Position numbers and translations under genes: made by a program. DNA of 40,925 nt from Pedobacter panaciterrae. Lineage in GTDB: Bacteria > Bacteroidota > Bacteroidia > Sphingobacteriales > Sphingobacteriaceae. Location: contig NZ_LGEL01000049.1 of the NCBI RefSeq assembly GCF_001636695.1, positions 1 through 40,925 on the forward strand. Reading direction: 5' to 3'. Under the pieces are notes generated by a model. The model saw only the letters and a program-made list of their open reading frames with translations. It made no database searches and was not told where the DNA came from. Below, one piece after another: positions 1 through 6,948 of the stretch. The first letter of the stretch is position 1. The number at the start of each line of letters is the position of its first letter.

Positions 1-25
1 GCTCGGAGATGTGTATAAGAGACAG
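1..25 (+). other. Nextera (Tn5) sequencing adapter remnant
   Basis: These bases match the 3' end of the Illumina Nextera read-2 transposase adapter. Positions 7-25 are the 19-bp Tn5 mosaic end AGATGTGTATAAGAGACAG and 1-6 (GCTCGG) are the adjoining adapter bases. This is library sequence left at a contig end, so genomic sequence starts at about 26. Confidence 0.96.
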
Positions 26-46
26 GTATTTGACTTAGTTAAAATC

Positions 47-69
47 AGGAGGTAAGGTTAATGAACTAA
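47..69 (+). other. Strong SD followed by a two-codon ORF (ATG AAC TAA)
   Basis: AGGAGGT at 47-53 is followed, 7 nt later, by ATG AAC TAA at 61-69. Strong SDs are rare in this window. The same bases also close a frame running in from the adapter edge (26-55, ending ...VFDLVKIRR-stop), so the site may just be the tail of a truncated upstream gene. It cannot be resolved without the missing upstream sequence. Confidence 0.25.
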
Positions 70-158
70 ATACCATTTCGTTCTATTATTCTACAAATTT
101 AAACTTGTGTTCCTATAGTTTTATTTGTTTATAATTGTCGGGATTCAATCAATAGATT

Positions 159-1331
159 ATGTTAGAAACAATGGATAATTCTGTAGGCTATAACTTTAGC
201 ATCTCAGAAAATCAGGAAATGATAAGAAAGGTGGTACATGATTTTGCAGAGAAGAATATTCGTGCAAATGTAATGGAGTGGGATGAAGTGCAGCATTTTC
301 CAATAGAAGTTTTTAAAAAACTTGGTGAATTAGGCTTAATGGGAGTTCTTGTTCCCGAAACTTATGGTGGATCTGGTTTAGGGTATCAGGAATATGTAGA
401 TGTGATTGTTGGAATATCAAGGGTTTGCGGGTCAATAGGTCTTTCATTGGCTGCACACAATTCCTTGTGCACGGGTCATATTCTTGCTTTTGCCAATGAG
501 GAGCAAAAAATGAGATGGCTGCCTAAATTAGCAACAGCAGAATGGATAGGGGCGTGGGGGCTAACTGAGGCAAATACTGGATCTGATGCCTTACGAATGA
601 TGACAGTGGCTACACTTGAAGGTGATGAATATGTTATCAATGGATCTAAAAACTGGATTACTCATGGCAAAACAGGAGATGTTGCCGTAGTCATGGCCAG
701 AACCGGAGATAAAGGAGACTCCAATGGAATTTCAGCTTTTGTAGTAGAAAGAGGGACGCCGGGGTTTGCTGCCGGTAAAAAGGAGAATAAGTTAGGAATG
801 AGGGCTTCTGAAACAACGGAAATGATATTCGACAATTGCCGTATTCCAAAGGAAAATCTTTTAGGTGATATTGGAGGAGGTTTTAAACAGGCAATGAAAG
901 TGTTGGATGGTGGGCGAATTTCTATTGCTGCATTGTCACTAGGTATTGCAAAAGGTGCTTACGAGGCGGCTGTGGCTTATGCTAAACAACGACATCAGTT
1001 TGGACAGCCAATAGCAAGCTTTCAGGGGATTAGTTTTAAGCTGGCTGATATGGCTACTGAAATTGAGGCCGCTGAATTATTAATCAGACAGGCTGCGGAT
1101 TTAAAAAATCGCGGTTTACCTATGACTAAAGAATCGGCAATGGCCAAATATTTTGCATCTGAAGTTGCAGTAAGGACTGCTACTGAAGCGGTACAGATTT
1201 TTGGAGGCTATGGTTATACCAAGGATTTTCCGGTAGAGAAATTTTACAGAGATAGTAAATTATGTACAATAGGAGAAGGAACTTCAGAAATTCAGAAAAT
1301 AGTTATTGCAAGAGAAGTTTTAAAACACTAA
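159..1331 (+). CDS. Acyl-CoA dehydrogenase (short-chain/butyryl-CoA type)
   Basis: FAD-dependent dehydrogenase catalysing the alpha,beta-oxidation of acyl-CoA esters in fatty-acid or branched-chain amino-acid catabolism; cytoplasmic. The 390 aa is the usual length. Visible features are the N-terminal helical domain, the FAD/substrate signature LTEANTGSD (about 135-143), the WITHG segment (166-170) and the C-terminal signature with GEGTSEIQ at 372-379. By family analogy Glu373 is the catalytic base (YEGT in SCAD/MCAD). A second ATG at 171 (MDNSVGY...) is an equally good start; neither has an SD. The chain-length preference cannot be read from sequence. The gene appears monocistronic and ends before a strong terminator. 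Confidence 0.93.
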   Translation: MLETMDNSVGYNFSISENQEMIRKVVHDFAEKNIRANVMEWDEVQHFPIEVFKKLGELGLMGVLVPETYGGSGLGYQEYVDVIVGISRVCGSIGLSLAAHNSLCTGHILAFANEEQKMRWLPKLATAEWIGAWGLTEANTGSDALRMMTVATLEGDEYVINGSKNWITHGKTGDVAVVMARTGDKGDSNGISAFVVERGTPGFAAGKKENKLGMRASETTEMIFDNCRIPKENLLGDIGGGFKQAMKVLDGGRISIAALSLGIAKGAYEAAVAYAKQRHQFGQPIASFQGISFKLADMATEIEAAELLIRQAADLKNRGLPMTKESAMAKYFASEVAVRTATEAVQIFGGYGYTKDFPVEKFYRDSKLCTIGEGTSEIQKIVIAREVLKH

Positions 1332-1382
1332 GTTAGTGTAACTAAATAAAAGAGAATATTCTAACCAAATATAAAACCAGTC

Positions 1383-1418
1383 AATCCGGTACATTTAAAT
1401 GTACCGGATTTTTGTTTT
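1383..1418 (+). terminator. Intrinsic terminator after acyl-CoA dehydrogenase
   Basis: A perfect palindrome at 1383-1410 (arms built on AATCCGGTACATTT) is followed by a T-rich run. It lies between convergent genes. The minus-strand side lacks a clear T-run, so it mainly serves the plus-strand gene. Confidence 0.8.
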
Positions 1419-1432
1419 AAACAGGGTTTGTA

Positions 1433-1804
1433 TTATTTTATGGATATGATACGATCGACAACAAAAGGACTATAACCTCTCCATGGAAGAGCGCCTACAT
1501 ATTCTTTGTAGTGAAGCTCGAATGTTTTTCCACTGTTCATCATCATTTTTTCGGCGATGGCTTTGTCATCCACAGAGAACTCAAACTCATTGGATTGTAT
1601 AGTTCCGGTTTGTTTTGATCGAAGTCCTGTTTGGATCAGTTTGCCTTCGTAGGTCTTAAATACATAACCTTTTCTTACAACATAGTTTAACTCACCGGCT
1701 TTAACACCATCTCCAAATACAAAGTAATAGCGATAATAGATGAACCCTGAGAGGATAATGACGATTATCGCAAGAGTAATAAACAGCGGCTTTTTAGATT
1801 TCAT
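1433..1804 (-). CDS. Small single-pass membrane-anchored protein, unknown function
   Basis: A 123-aa protein. Residues 1-6 are basic (MKSKKP), followed by one hydrophobic segment at about 7-24, with no lipobox, so it is probably an inner-membrane anchor with a roughly 100-residue periplasmic domain. Conserved-looking stretches are GDGVKAGELNYVVRKGYVFKTYEGKL and a C-terminal LHYKEYVGALPWRGYSP-like segment. From memory, short Bacteroidota proteins of this pattern have sometimes been named '6-phosphogluconate dehydrogenase', but no nucleotide-binding or dehydrogenase motif is present and I would not carry that name over. It is transcribed toward the acyl-CoA dehydrogenase and away from rpsU. Confidence 0.75.
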   Translation of the reverse strand: MKSKKPLFITLAIIVIILSGFIYYRYYFVFGDGVKAGELNYVVRKGYVFKTYEGKLIQTGLRSKQTGTIQSNEFEFSVDDKAIAEKMMMNSGKTFELHYKEYVGALPWRGYSPFVVDRIISIK

Positions 1805-1893
1805 GATAGATTGGTTTATATATTAAAAATAAGTATAAAAAGCATACCATGTATTTTGAAATCCAATATTATTAATTAAATTAAACATACTGT

Positions 1894-1923
1894 TTTGATT
1901 ATCAAATGAAATACCTATCTTTG
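1894..1923 (+). promoter_or_regulatory. Bacteroidota-type promoter of rpsU
   Basis: TTTG at 1894-1897 and TATCTTTG at 1916-1923 are separated by 18 nt. This fits the Bacteroidota sigma-A consensus (TTTG near -33, TAnnTTTG near -7). The predicted start is around 1929, giving a leader of about 30 nt that contains the SD. Confidence 0.7.
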
Positions 1924-1942
1924 CAGTCCTAAAAACAACGAG

Positions 1943-1949
1943 AGGAGGT
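1943..1949 (+). promoter_or_regulatory. Strong Shine-Dalgarno of rpsU
   Basis: AGGAGGT is complementary to the 16S rRNA 3' end and lies 10 nt before the rpsU ATG. Almost every other gene in this window lacks such a site. Bacteroidota ribosomes are known to occlude their anti-SD with bS21, bS18 and bS6, so a strong SD on the S21 gene itself fits autoregulation. Confidence 0.85.
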
Positions 1950-1959
1950 ATTTTACGTT

Positions 1960-2154
1960 ATGATCATTATTAATATTAAAGACGGTGAATCACTAGATAA
2001 GGCGTTAAAACGTTTCAAAAAGAAATTTGAAAAAACAGGAGTGTTAAGAGAATTACGTAGCCGCCAAGCTTACGAGAAAAAATCTGTAGCACGTCGTACG
2101 TTAGTGAAACACGCTATTTATAAGCAAAATATGCAACTGGAAGGAACAATATAG
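1960..2154 (+). CDS. rpsU: 30S ribosomal protein bS21
   Basis: Small basic 64-aa protein of the 30S subunit. It begins MIIINIKDGESLDKALKRFK, carries the KKFEKTGVLRELRSRQ core and ends in a positively charged tail. In Bacteroidota S21 helps sequester the anti-SD of 16S rRNA, which explains why most genes here lack SDs. The ATG at 1960 is fixed by a strong SD 10 nt upstream and by a good promoter about 36 nt upstream. A terminator follows immediately, so rpsU is at least partly monocistronic although xerC and hpf follow on the same strand. Confidence 0.97.
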   Translation: MIIINIKDGESLDKALKRFKKKFEKTGVLRELRSRQAYEKKSVARRTLVKHAIYKQNMQLEGTI

Positions 2155-2181
2155 TTCTTATAGTTTAACATACATATTATT

Positions 2182-2212
2182 AAAAGCCATCAATTTTTTG
2201 ATGGCTTTTTTT
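2182..2212 (+). terminator. Intrinsic terminator after rpsU
   Basis: A 12-bp stem, AAAAGCCATCAA (2182-2193) with TTGATGGCTTTT (2198-2209), is followed by a T-run. It separates rpsU from xerC. Confidence 0.88.
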
Positions 2213-2283
2213 GTTCAAATAAAAAGGAATTGTTAAGATATTGTTTTGTATATTCACTCTATCGAGCAATACAAATAGTTTCT

Positions 2284-3168
2284 ATGACTGTTGACCAATT
2301 TCTAACATACCTCCAGCACGAGAAGCGATATTCTCAACACACAGTACAGTCCTACAGAACCGACCTGATTCAGTTTAGAGATTTTATGCTGCAAACATTT
2401 GAACTGCAGCTTTCTGATGTAGCTTATATTCATGTAAGAAATTTTATGGTTTGGCTGATGGAGGAAGGGGTAGCTGAGAATTCGATTGGAAGGAAGCTGT
2501 CTACCCTGCGTAGCTTTTACAAATATCTTGTTCGTGAGCAAATAGTTCAATCGAGCCCTATGGTGCTCGTAAAAGCTCCTAAAGTACCTAAACGACTTCC
2601 TGTATTTGTGGATGATGAGAAACTGGATTTATTGCTTGATTCAGAAGAATTTTTTGATGAAAGTTTTTCATCTGTAAGAGATCGGTTGGTTATAGAAGCA
2701 TTATTTGGAACTGGCATGCGACTTGCCGAATTATTAACCCTTAAGGAATCTGATGTCAATTTCTATGATTCGACTATTAGGGTTGTAGGTAAAAGGGATA
2801 AAGAGAGAATTATTCCAATTAGTAAACCGCTTGAAGATCAGTTAAGAACGTACATCGAGTTAAAAACATTACAAAGTTTTGATAACAAAAGAGGAGGCTT
2901 ATTCGTTACAGATAAAGGAGCGGATGCATATCCTAAATTGATATACCGAATAGTTCAGCGCTATTTAAGTTTCATTTCAACACAAGACAAGAAGAGTCCG
3001 CACGTATTACGACATTCTTATGCGACAAGTTTGTTGAACAGGGGGGCGGACTTAAATGCAATAAAGGAATTGTTGGGGCATGCAAGCCTGGCTGCTACAC
3101 AGGTTTACACTCACAATTCAGTGGAAAGATTAAAATCAATATATAAACAAGCCCATCCAAAGGCATAA
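2284..3168 (+). CDS. xerC: Tyrosine recombinase XerC/XerD-type (chromosome dimer resolution)
   Basis: Site-specific recombinase of 294 aa, acting with a partner at dif to resolve chromosome dimers. It has an N-terminal SAM-like DNA-binding domain (about 1-90) and a catalytic domain with the full set: Arg146 (TGMRLAEL), Lys170 (VVGKRDK), His240 and Arg243 (HVLRH), His266 (LLGHAS) and Tyr275 (QVYTHNS). I chose ATG 2284 because the protein then starts MTVDQFLTYLQHEKRYS, as Xer proteins do; an in-frame TTG at 2230 would add 18 unlikely residues. There is no SD. Its place between rpsU and hpf points to the housekeeping Xer, not a phage or transposon integrase. XerC versus XerD cannot be settled from sequence alone. 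Confidence 0.9.
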   Translation: MTVDQFLTYLQHEKRYSQHTVQSYRTDLIQFRDFMLQTFELQLSDVAYIHVRNFMVWLMEEGVAENSIGRKLSTLRSFYKYLVREQIVQSSPMVLVKAPKVPKRLPVFVDDEKLDLLLDSEEFFDESFSSVRDRLVIEALFGTGMRLAELLTLKESDVNFYDSTIRVVGKRDKERIIPISKPLEDQLRTYIELKTLQSFDNKRGGLFVTDKGADAYPKLIYRIVQRYLSFISTQDKKSPHVLRHSYATSLLNRGADLNAIKELLGHASLAATQVYTHNSVERLKSIYKQAHPKA

Positions 3169-3173
3169 AAAAG

Positions 3174-3179
3174 AGGAGG
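3174..3179 (+). promoter_or_regulatory. Strong Shine-Dalgarno of hpf
   Basis: AGGAGG lies 5 nt before the hpf ATG, in the 16-nt gap after the xerC stop. It is the only clear SD besides that of rpsU in front of a recognised gene here. Confidence 0.8.
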
Positions 3180-3184
3180 AAAAT

Positions 3185-3532
3185 ATGAAAATTACAGTTC
3201 AATCGATCCATTTCAATGCAGACCAGAAGTTATTAGATTTCATTCAGAAGAAAGTAGATAAGCTAGATCAGTTTTTTGATCAGATTATTAGTGGCGAAGT
3301 TTATTTAAAATTAGAAAATGTAGATGATGAAGCCAATAAAATAAGTGAGATTAAATTGATCGTACCGGGCGGAACAATGTTCGCAAAGGAACAATGTAAA
3401 TCATTTGAAGAGGCCACAGATTTAGCAATTGAGTCATTAAGAAAGCAAATTACCAAACATAAAGACAAGACGAGAATAAAATTAAGTGAACATAAGGCAA
3501 TTTTAAACGCGAATGAAGTATCTGATTATTAG
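3185..3532 (+). CDS. hpf: Ribosome hibernation-promoting factor, short HPF/RaiA family
   Basis: A 115-aa protein that binds the decoding centre of the 30S subunit and stabilises inactive ribosomes in slow growth. It shows the family's beta-alpha-beta-beta-beta-alpha layout: MKITVQSIHFNAD (strand 1), LLDFIQKKVDKLDQFF (helix 1), EVYLKLENV, ISEIKLIVPGG and MFAKEQCKSFEEATDLAIESLRKQ (helix 2). It lacks the C-terminal dimerisation domain of long HPF. The start is fixed by the SD. It follows xerC by 16 nt and is probably co-transcribed with it. Pairing with rpsU suggests joint control of ribosome activity. Confidence 0.93.
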   Translation: MKITVQSIHFNADQKLLDFIQKKVDKLDQFFDQIISGEVYLKLENVDDEANKISEIKLIVPGGTMFAKEQCKSFEEATDLAIESLRKQITKHKDKTRIKLSEHKAILNANEVSDY

Positions 3533-3561
3533 ATACATATTTTAGCAATATTTTAATATTG

Positions 3562-3594
3562 AATTGGCGGAATCACTTTCGCCAATTTTTTTTT
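3562..3594 (+). terminator. Intrinsic terminator after hpf
   Basis: The stem AATTGGCG (3562-3569) with CGCCAATT (3580-3587) is followed by a run of nine Ts. It ends the xerC-hpf transcript before the tRNA promoter. Confidence 0.88.
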
Positions 3595-3603
3595 GAAAAA
3601 AGT

Positions 3604-3634
3604 TTTGCGTCTATCATAAATTCTTGTAGATTTG
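3604..3634 (+). promoter_or_regulatory. Bacteroidota-type promoter of the tRNA/tuf cluster
   Basis: TTTG at 3604-3607 and TAGATTTG at 3627-3634 are separated by 19 nt, a near-ideal match. Transcription would start at about 3640, roughly 100 nt before the first tRNA. Confidence 0.75.
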
Positions 3635-3741
3635 CATTCCATTTCAGAGAGGGCGTTACCTCAACAACTAAAATGGAATGTTCTATGAAAGATTAATATT
3701 ATAAAATTTGTTGCTTCATTTGTAAGCGGCACATGATATAA

Positions 3742-3814
<73 letters not shown>

Positions 3815-3822
3815 CTTTTTTT

Positions 3823-3905
3823 GGGGAGATACCAGAGTGGCCAAATGGGACAGACTGTAACTCTGTTGTCGCAAGACTTCGAAGGTTCGAATCCTTCTCT
3901 CCCCA
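3823..3905 (+). tRNA. tRNA-Tyr(GTA)
   Basis: 83-nt class II tRNA with a long variable arm. Acceptor GGGGAGA (3823-3829) pairs with TCTCCCC (3898-3904); discriminator A3905. The anticodon loop CTGTAAC gives GTA. CCA is not encoded. Confidence 0.97.
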
Positions 3906-3915
3906 CAATAAAGAA

Positions 3916-3988
3916 GCGGAAGTAGCTCAGTTGGTAGAGCGATAGCCTTCCAAGCTATAGGTCGCGAGTTCGAACCTCGTCTTCCGCT
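3916..3988 (+). tRNA. tRNA-Gly(TCC)
   Basis: 73-nt cloverleaf. Acceptor GCGGAAG (3916-3922) pairs with CTTCCGC (3981-3987). The anticodon stem ATAGC/GCTAT encloses CTTCCAA, anticodon TCC. CCA is not encoded. Confidence 0.97.
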
Positions 3989-4074
3989 CTTAAATGGAAA
4001 AAGGTGGGCAGTCGGCAGGGATTGTGAAAATTGATTCTAAACGGGATTAAATAATAAGCTGCTAGAGATTAAAA

Positions 4075-4146
<72 letters not shown>

Positions 4147-4164
4147 CAAAAAAATAAAAATAGG

Positions 4165-4206
4165 CTTTGTTGAATCTGTTTAAACGCAGGGTGAACAAGG
4201 TTTTTT
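4165..4206 (+). terminator. Weak hairpin plus T-run between tRNA-Thr and tuf (possible attenuator)
   Basis: CTTTGTT (4165-4171) can pair with AACAAGG (4194-4200, one G-T pair), followed by six Ts. The loop is long (22 nt), so this is a weak terminator or attenuator in the 124-nt tuf leader. No clear separate tuf promoter follows, so tuf is probably expressed by read-through from the tRNA promoter. Confidence 0.3.
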
Positions 4207-4270
4207 GTATTGAATTGTATCAAAACAATAAATAAATAAAAAGTTATAACCTACTAATAAGTATAAAAAC

Positions 4271-5458
4271 ATGGCAAAAGAAAAGTTTGACCGCAGCAAG
4301 CCGCACTTAAACATCGGCACAATCGGTCACGTTGACCACGGTAAAACAACCTTAACAGCAGCTATCACTAAAGTGTTATCTGATGCTGGTTTATCTGAGG
4401 CGCGTTCATTTGATTCAATTGACTCAGCTCCTGAGGAAAAAGAAAGAGGTATCACTATTAATACATCACACGTTGAGTATTCAACAGCTAACCGTCACTA
4501 TGCACACGTTGACTGTCCAGGTCACGCGGATTACGTGAAAAACATGGTTACTGGTGCTGCGCAAATGGATGGAGCTATCATTGTTGTAGCTGCTACAGAT
4601 GGTCCGATGCCACAAACTCGTGAGCACATTCTATTGGCTCGTCAGGTAGGTGTTCCTTCGTTGGTAGTATTCATGAATAAAGTGGATATGGTTGACGATC
4701 CTGAGTTATTAGAATTAGTAGAGATGGAAGTTCGTGAATTGTTGTCATTCTATGAATTCCCTGGTGATGATATTCCTGTTATTCAAGGTTCAGCTCTTGG
4801 TGGCTTGAACGGAGATCCGAAATGGGTAGGTAAAATCATGGAATTAATGGATGCTGTTGATAACTATATTCCAATTCCTCCACGTTTAACTGAACTTCCA
4901 TTCTTAATGCCTGTTGAGGACGTATTCTCGATCACTGGTCGTGGTACTGTTGCAACTGGTCGTATTGAGCGTGGTGTAATCAACTCTGGAGATCCAGTTG
5001 AGATCTTAGGTATGGGTGCAGAAAATCTTAAATCAACTGTAACAGGTGTTGAGATGTTCCGTAAGATCCTTGATTATGGTGAGGCTGGTGATAACGTAGG
5101 TTTATTGTTACGTGGTATTGAGAAAACTGATATCCGTCGTGGTATGGTTATCTGTAAACCAGGTTCAGTAACTCCTCACACAGATTTCAAAGCTGAGATC
5201 TATGTATTATCAAAAGCAGAAGGTGGACGTCACACTCCATTCTTTAACAAATACCGTCCACAATTCTATTTCCGTACCACAGACGTTACTGGTGAGATTA
5301 CACTAGCTGAAGGAACTGAAATGGTTATGCCAGGTGATAACGTTACTATCAATGTTAAATTGATCAACGCAATCGCAATGGAAAAAGGTCTACGTTTCGC
5401 TATCCGTGAAGGTGGTAGAACAGTAGGTGCTGGTCAGGTAACTGAAATTGTAAAATAG
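4271..5458 (+). CDS. tuf: Elongation factor Tu
   Basis: GTPase that delivers aminoacyl-tRNA to the ribosome. The 395 aa is full length: a G domain with P-loop GHVDHGKT (19-26), G3 DCPGH (81-85) and G4 NKVD (136-139), then the two beta-barrel domains ending ...[10 protein letters not shown]. Codon use is strongly optimised (AAC, CGT, GGT). It lies downstream of four tRNA genes and upstream of tRNA-Trp and secE, as in other Bacteroidota. Confidence 0.99.
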   Translation: MAKEKFDRSKPHLNIGTIGHVDHGKTTLTAAITKVLSDAGLSEARSFDSIDSAPEEKERGITINTSHVEYSTANRHYAHVDCPGHADYVKNMVTGAAQMDGAIIVVAATDGPMPQTREHILLARQVGVPSLVVFMNKVDMVDDPELLELVEMEVRELLSFYEFPGDDIPVIQGSALGGLNGDPKWVGKIMELMDAVDNYIPIPPRLTELPFLMPVEDVFSITGRGTVATGRIERGVINSGDPVEILGMGAENLKSTVTGVEMFRKILDYGEAGDNVGLLLRGIEKTDIRRGMVICKPGSVTPHTDFKAEIYVLSKAEGGRHTPFFNKYRPQFYFRTTDVTGEITLAEGTEMVMPGDNVTINVKLINAIAMEKGLRFAIREGGRTVGAGQVTEIVK

Positions 5459-5463
5459 TTCTT

Positions 5464-5482
5464 TGGTATCCTAAAGATACCA
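5464..5482 (+). other. Small hairpin after tuf
   Basis: TGGTATC (5464-5470) and GATACCA (5476-5482) form a 7-bp stem with a 5-nt loop. There is no T-run, so it is a candidate mRNA 3'-end or processing structure. Confidence 0.5.
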
Positions 5483-5496
5483 GACAAATTATAAAG

Positions 5497-5533
5497 CAAA
5501 GTACTTAGGCTTTTATAGCCTGAGTACTTTGTT
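5497..5533 (+). terminator. 14-bp hairpin between tuf and tRNA-Trp (attenuator or processing site)
   Basis: CAAAGTACTTAGGC (5497-5510) pairs with GCCTGAGTACTTTG (5518-5531), 14 bp with one G-T pair and a 7-nt loop. Only two Ts follow, so termination would be partial. Its position suggests it tunes read-through from tuf into tRNA-Trp/secE or protects the tuf mRNA 3' end. Confidence 0.5.
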
Positions 5534-5576
5534 CTAATAGCAAACCAATTCGCTTGGAATAGAGCGGAAATTATAC

Positions 5577-5647
5577 ACGGGAATAGTTCAACGGTAGAAT
5601 AGAGGTCTCCAAAACCTTTGATCAGGGTTCGAATCCTTGTTCCCGTG
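5577..5647 (+). tRNA. tRNA-Trp(CCA)
   Basis: 71-nt cloverleaf. Acceptor ACGGGAA (5577-5583) pairs with TTCCCGT (5640-5646); discriminator G5647, usual for tRNA-Trp. The anticodon loop CTCCAAA gives CCA. No 3' CCA is encoded. It ends 13 nt before the secE start codon. Confidence 0.96.
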
Positions 5648-5660
5648 CAAAAGATTAATT

Positions 5661-5858
5661 ATGGCTAAAGTAGTTCAATTTGTTAAAGAATCATATGAAG
5701 AAATGACCCAGAAGGTTACCTGGCCTACTTGGGGAGAATTGCAAAATTCTGCAGTATTGGTTTTGGTAGCTTCACTTATTATTGCATGCGTAGTGTTTGC
5801 AATGGATAAGGGTTCTACATTTGTTTTGGATACTTTTTATAAATCACTTTCTAATTAA
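5661..5858 (+). CDS. secE: Preprotein translocase subunit SecE
   Basis: A 65-aa subunit of the SecYEG channel. It starts MAKVVQFVKESYEEMTQKVTWPTW, the amphipathic SecE signature, followed by one transmembrane helix at about 34-52. ATG 5661 is used because an in-frame upstream start at 5637 would lie inside tRNA-Trp. The 13-nt gap means 3' processing of the tRNA would create the secE mRNA 5' end. nusG follows after 9 nt, probably in one transcript. Confidence 0.95.
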   Translation: MAKVVQFVKESYEEMTQKVTWPTWGELQNSAVLVLVASLIIACVVFAMDKGSTFVLDTFYKSLSN

Positions 5859-5867
5859 TATAGCTAA

Positions 5868-6410
5868 ATGAACGATCAGTTGAAATGGTATGTAGTTAGG
5901 GCGGTTAGCGGAAAAGAGAAGAAAGTAAAACAGTATATTGATTCTGAAATTAGCCGTTTAGGATTTTCACATTTGGTTCCTCAGGTTTTAATACCGATGG
6001 AAAAATATTATCAAATGAAAGACGGGAAAAAGATTGCAAAAGAGCGCAATTTTTATCCTGGCTATGTTTTAATTGAAGCTATCCTTGATGGTGAATTAGA
6101 ACACATAATTAAGAATGTGAATAGCGTTATTGGTTTCTTAGGAGATAAGGGTGGAAATCCTGTTCCTATGCGCCAGGCGGAAGTTAACCGTATTTTAGGT
6201 AAAGTTGATGAGATGAGCCAACAAAGCGAGATCATGAACGTTGCTTATTATGTTGGAGAGAACGTTAAAGTAATGGATGGACCGTTTAACGGTTTTACCG
6301 GCGTTATTGAAGAAGTTAACGAAGAGAAAAAGAAATTAAAAGTTATGGTTAAGATCTTCGGAAGAAAAACTCCGCTTGAGCTTAATTATATGCAAGTAGA
6401 AAAGGAATAG
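5868..6410 (+). CDS. nusG: Transcription termination/antitermination factor NusG
   Basis: A 180-aa factor that binds the RNA polymerase clamp and couples transcription to Rho or the ribosome. The NGN domain begins [20 protein letters not shown] and includes [12 protein letters not shown]; the C-terminal KOW domain includes [20 protein letters not shown] (about 130-149). It sits between secE and rplK, as in most bacteria. Confidence 0.97.
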   Translation: MNDQLKWYVVRAVSGKEKKVKQYIDSEISRLGFSHLVPQVLIPMEKYYQMKDGKKIAKERNFYPGYVLIEAILDGELEHIIKNVNSVIGFLGDKGGNPVPMRQAEVNRILGKVDEMSQQSEIMNVAYYVGENVKVMDGPFNGFTGVIEEVNEEKKKLKVMVKIFGRKTPLELNYMQVEKE

Positions 6411-6481
6411 AATAAAGATCTTAATTGTTACATGCTTCCAACATTTTAACATTGAGTATTACAAATTAACAAAAACAGAAA

Positions 6482-6925
6482 ATGGCAAAAGAAGTCAGTG
6501 CACTTGTTAAATTACAGATCAAGGGTGGAGCTGCAAATCCATCGCCACCAGTAGGACCTGCTTTAGGTGCTAAGGGGGTGAACATAATGGAGTTTTGCAA
6601 ACAATTCAATGCTCGTACCCAAGATAAGCCTGGTAAAGTATTACCTGTTGTAATTACTGTTTATGCTGACAAGTCTTTCGAATTTATCATCAAAACCCCT
6701 CCGGTTGCTATCCAGTTAAAGGATGCTACTAAATTACAGAGTGGTTCTGCTGAGCCCAACCGTAAAAAAGTTGGTTCGGTGACTTGGGATCAGGTTAAGT
6801 CAATTGCTGAAGATAAAATGACTGATTTAAATGCTTTCACTATCGAATCGGCAATGAGTATGGTTGCCGGTACAGCACGCAGTATGGGAATCACCGTTAG
6901 CGGTGATGCGCCTTGGACAAATTAA
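6482..6925 (+). CDS. rplK: 50S ribosomal protein uL11
   Basis: A 147-aa protein of the GTPase-associated stalk base. The N-terminal domain has [21 protein letters not shown]; the C-terminal domain ends ...[19 protein letters not shown] 71-nt leader separates it from nusG. In E. coli the rplK leader is the target of L1 autoregulation; I cannot identify such a site here. Confidence 0.98.
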   Translation: MAKEVSALVKLQIKGGAANPSPPVGPALGAKGVNIMEFCKQFNARTQDKPGKVLPVVITVYADKSFEFIIKTPPVAIQLKDATKLQSGSAEPNRKKVGSVTWDQVKSIAEDKMTDLNAFTIESAMSMVAGTARSMGITVSGDAPWTN

Positions 6926-6948
6926 TTAACAAATAACAGTTTACAACA

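Noticed and set aside
2284-3168. Tyrosine recombinase near a tRNA cluster as a possible integrated mobile element
   Set aside because: It lies between rpsU and hpf, a conserved Bacteroidota order, has XerC/D length and residues, and there are no att-like duplications of tRNA 3' ends or phage genes around it.
3989-4074. Possible small RNA or extra tRNA between tRNA-Gly and tRNA-Thr
   Set aside because: No cloverleaf, promoter or stable hairpin could be drawn in these 86 nt.
4147-4270. Riboswitch in the tuf leader
   Set aside because: Only one weak stem is visible and no known riboswitch core is recognisable.
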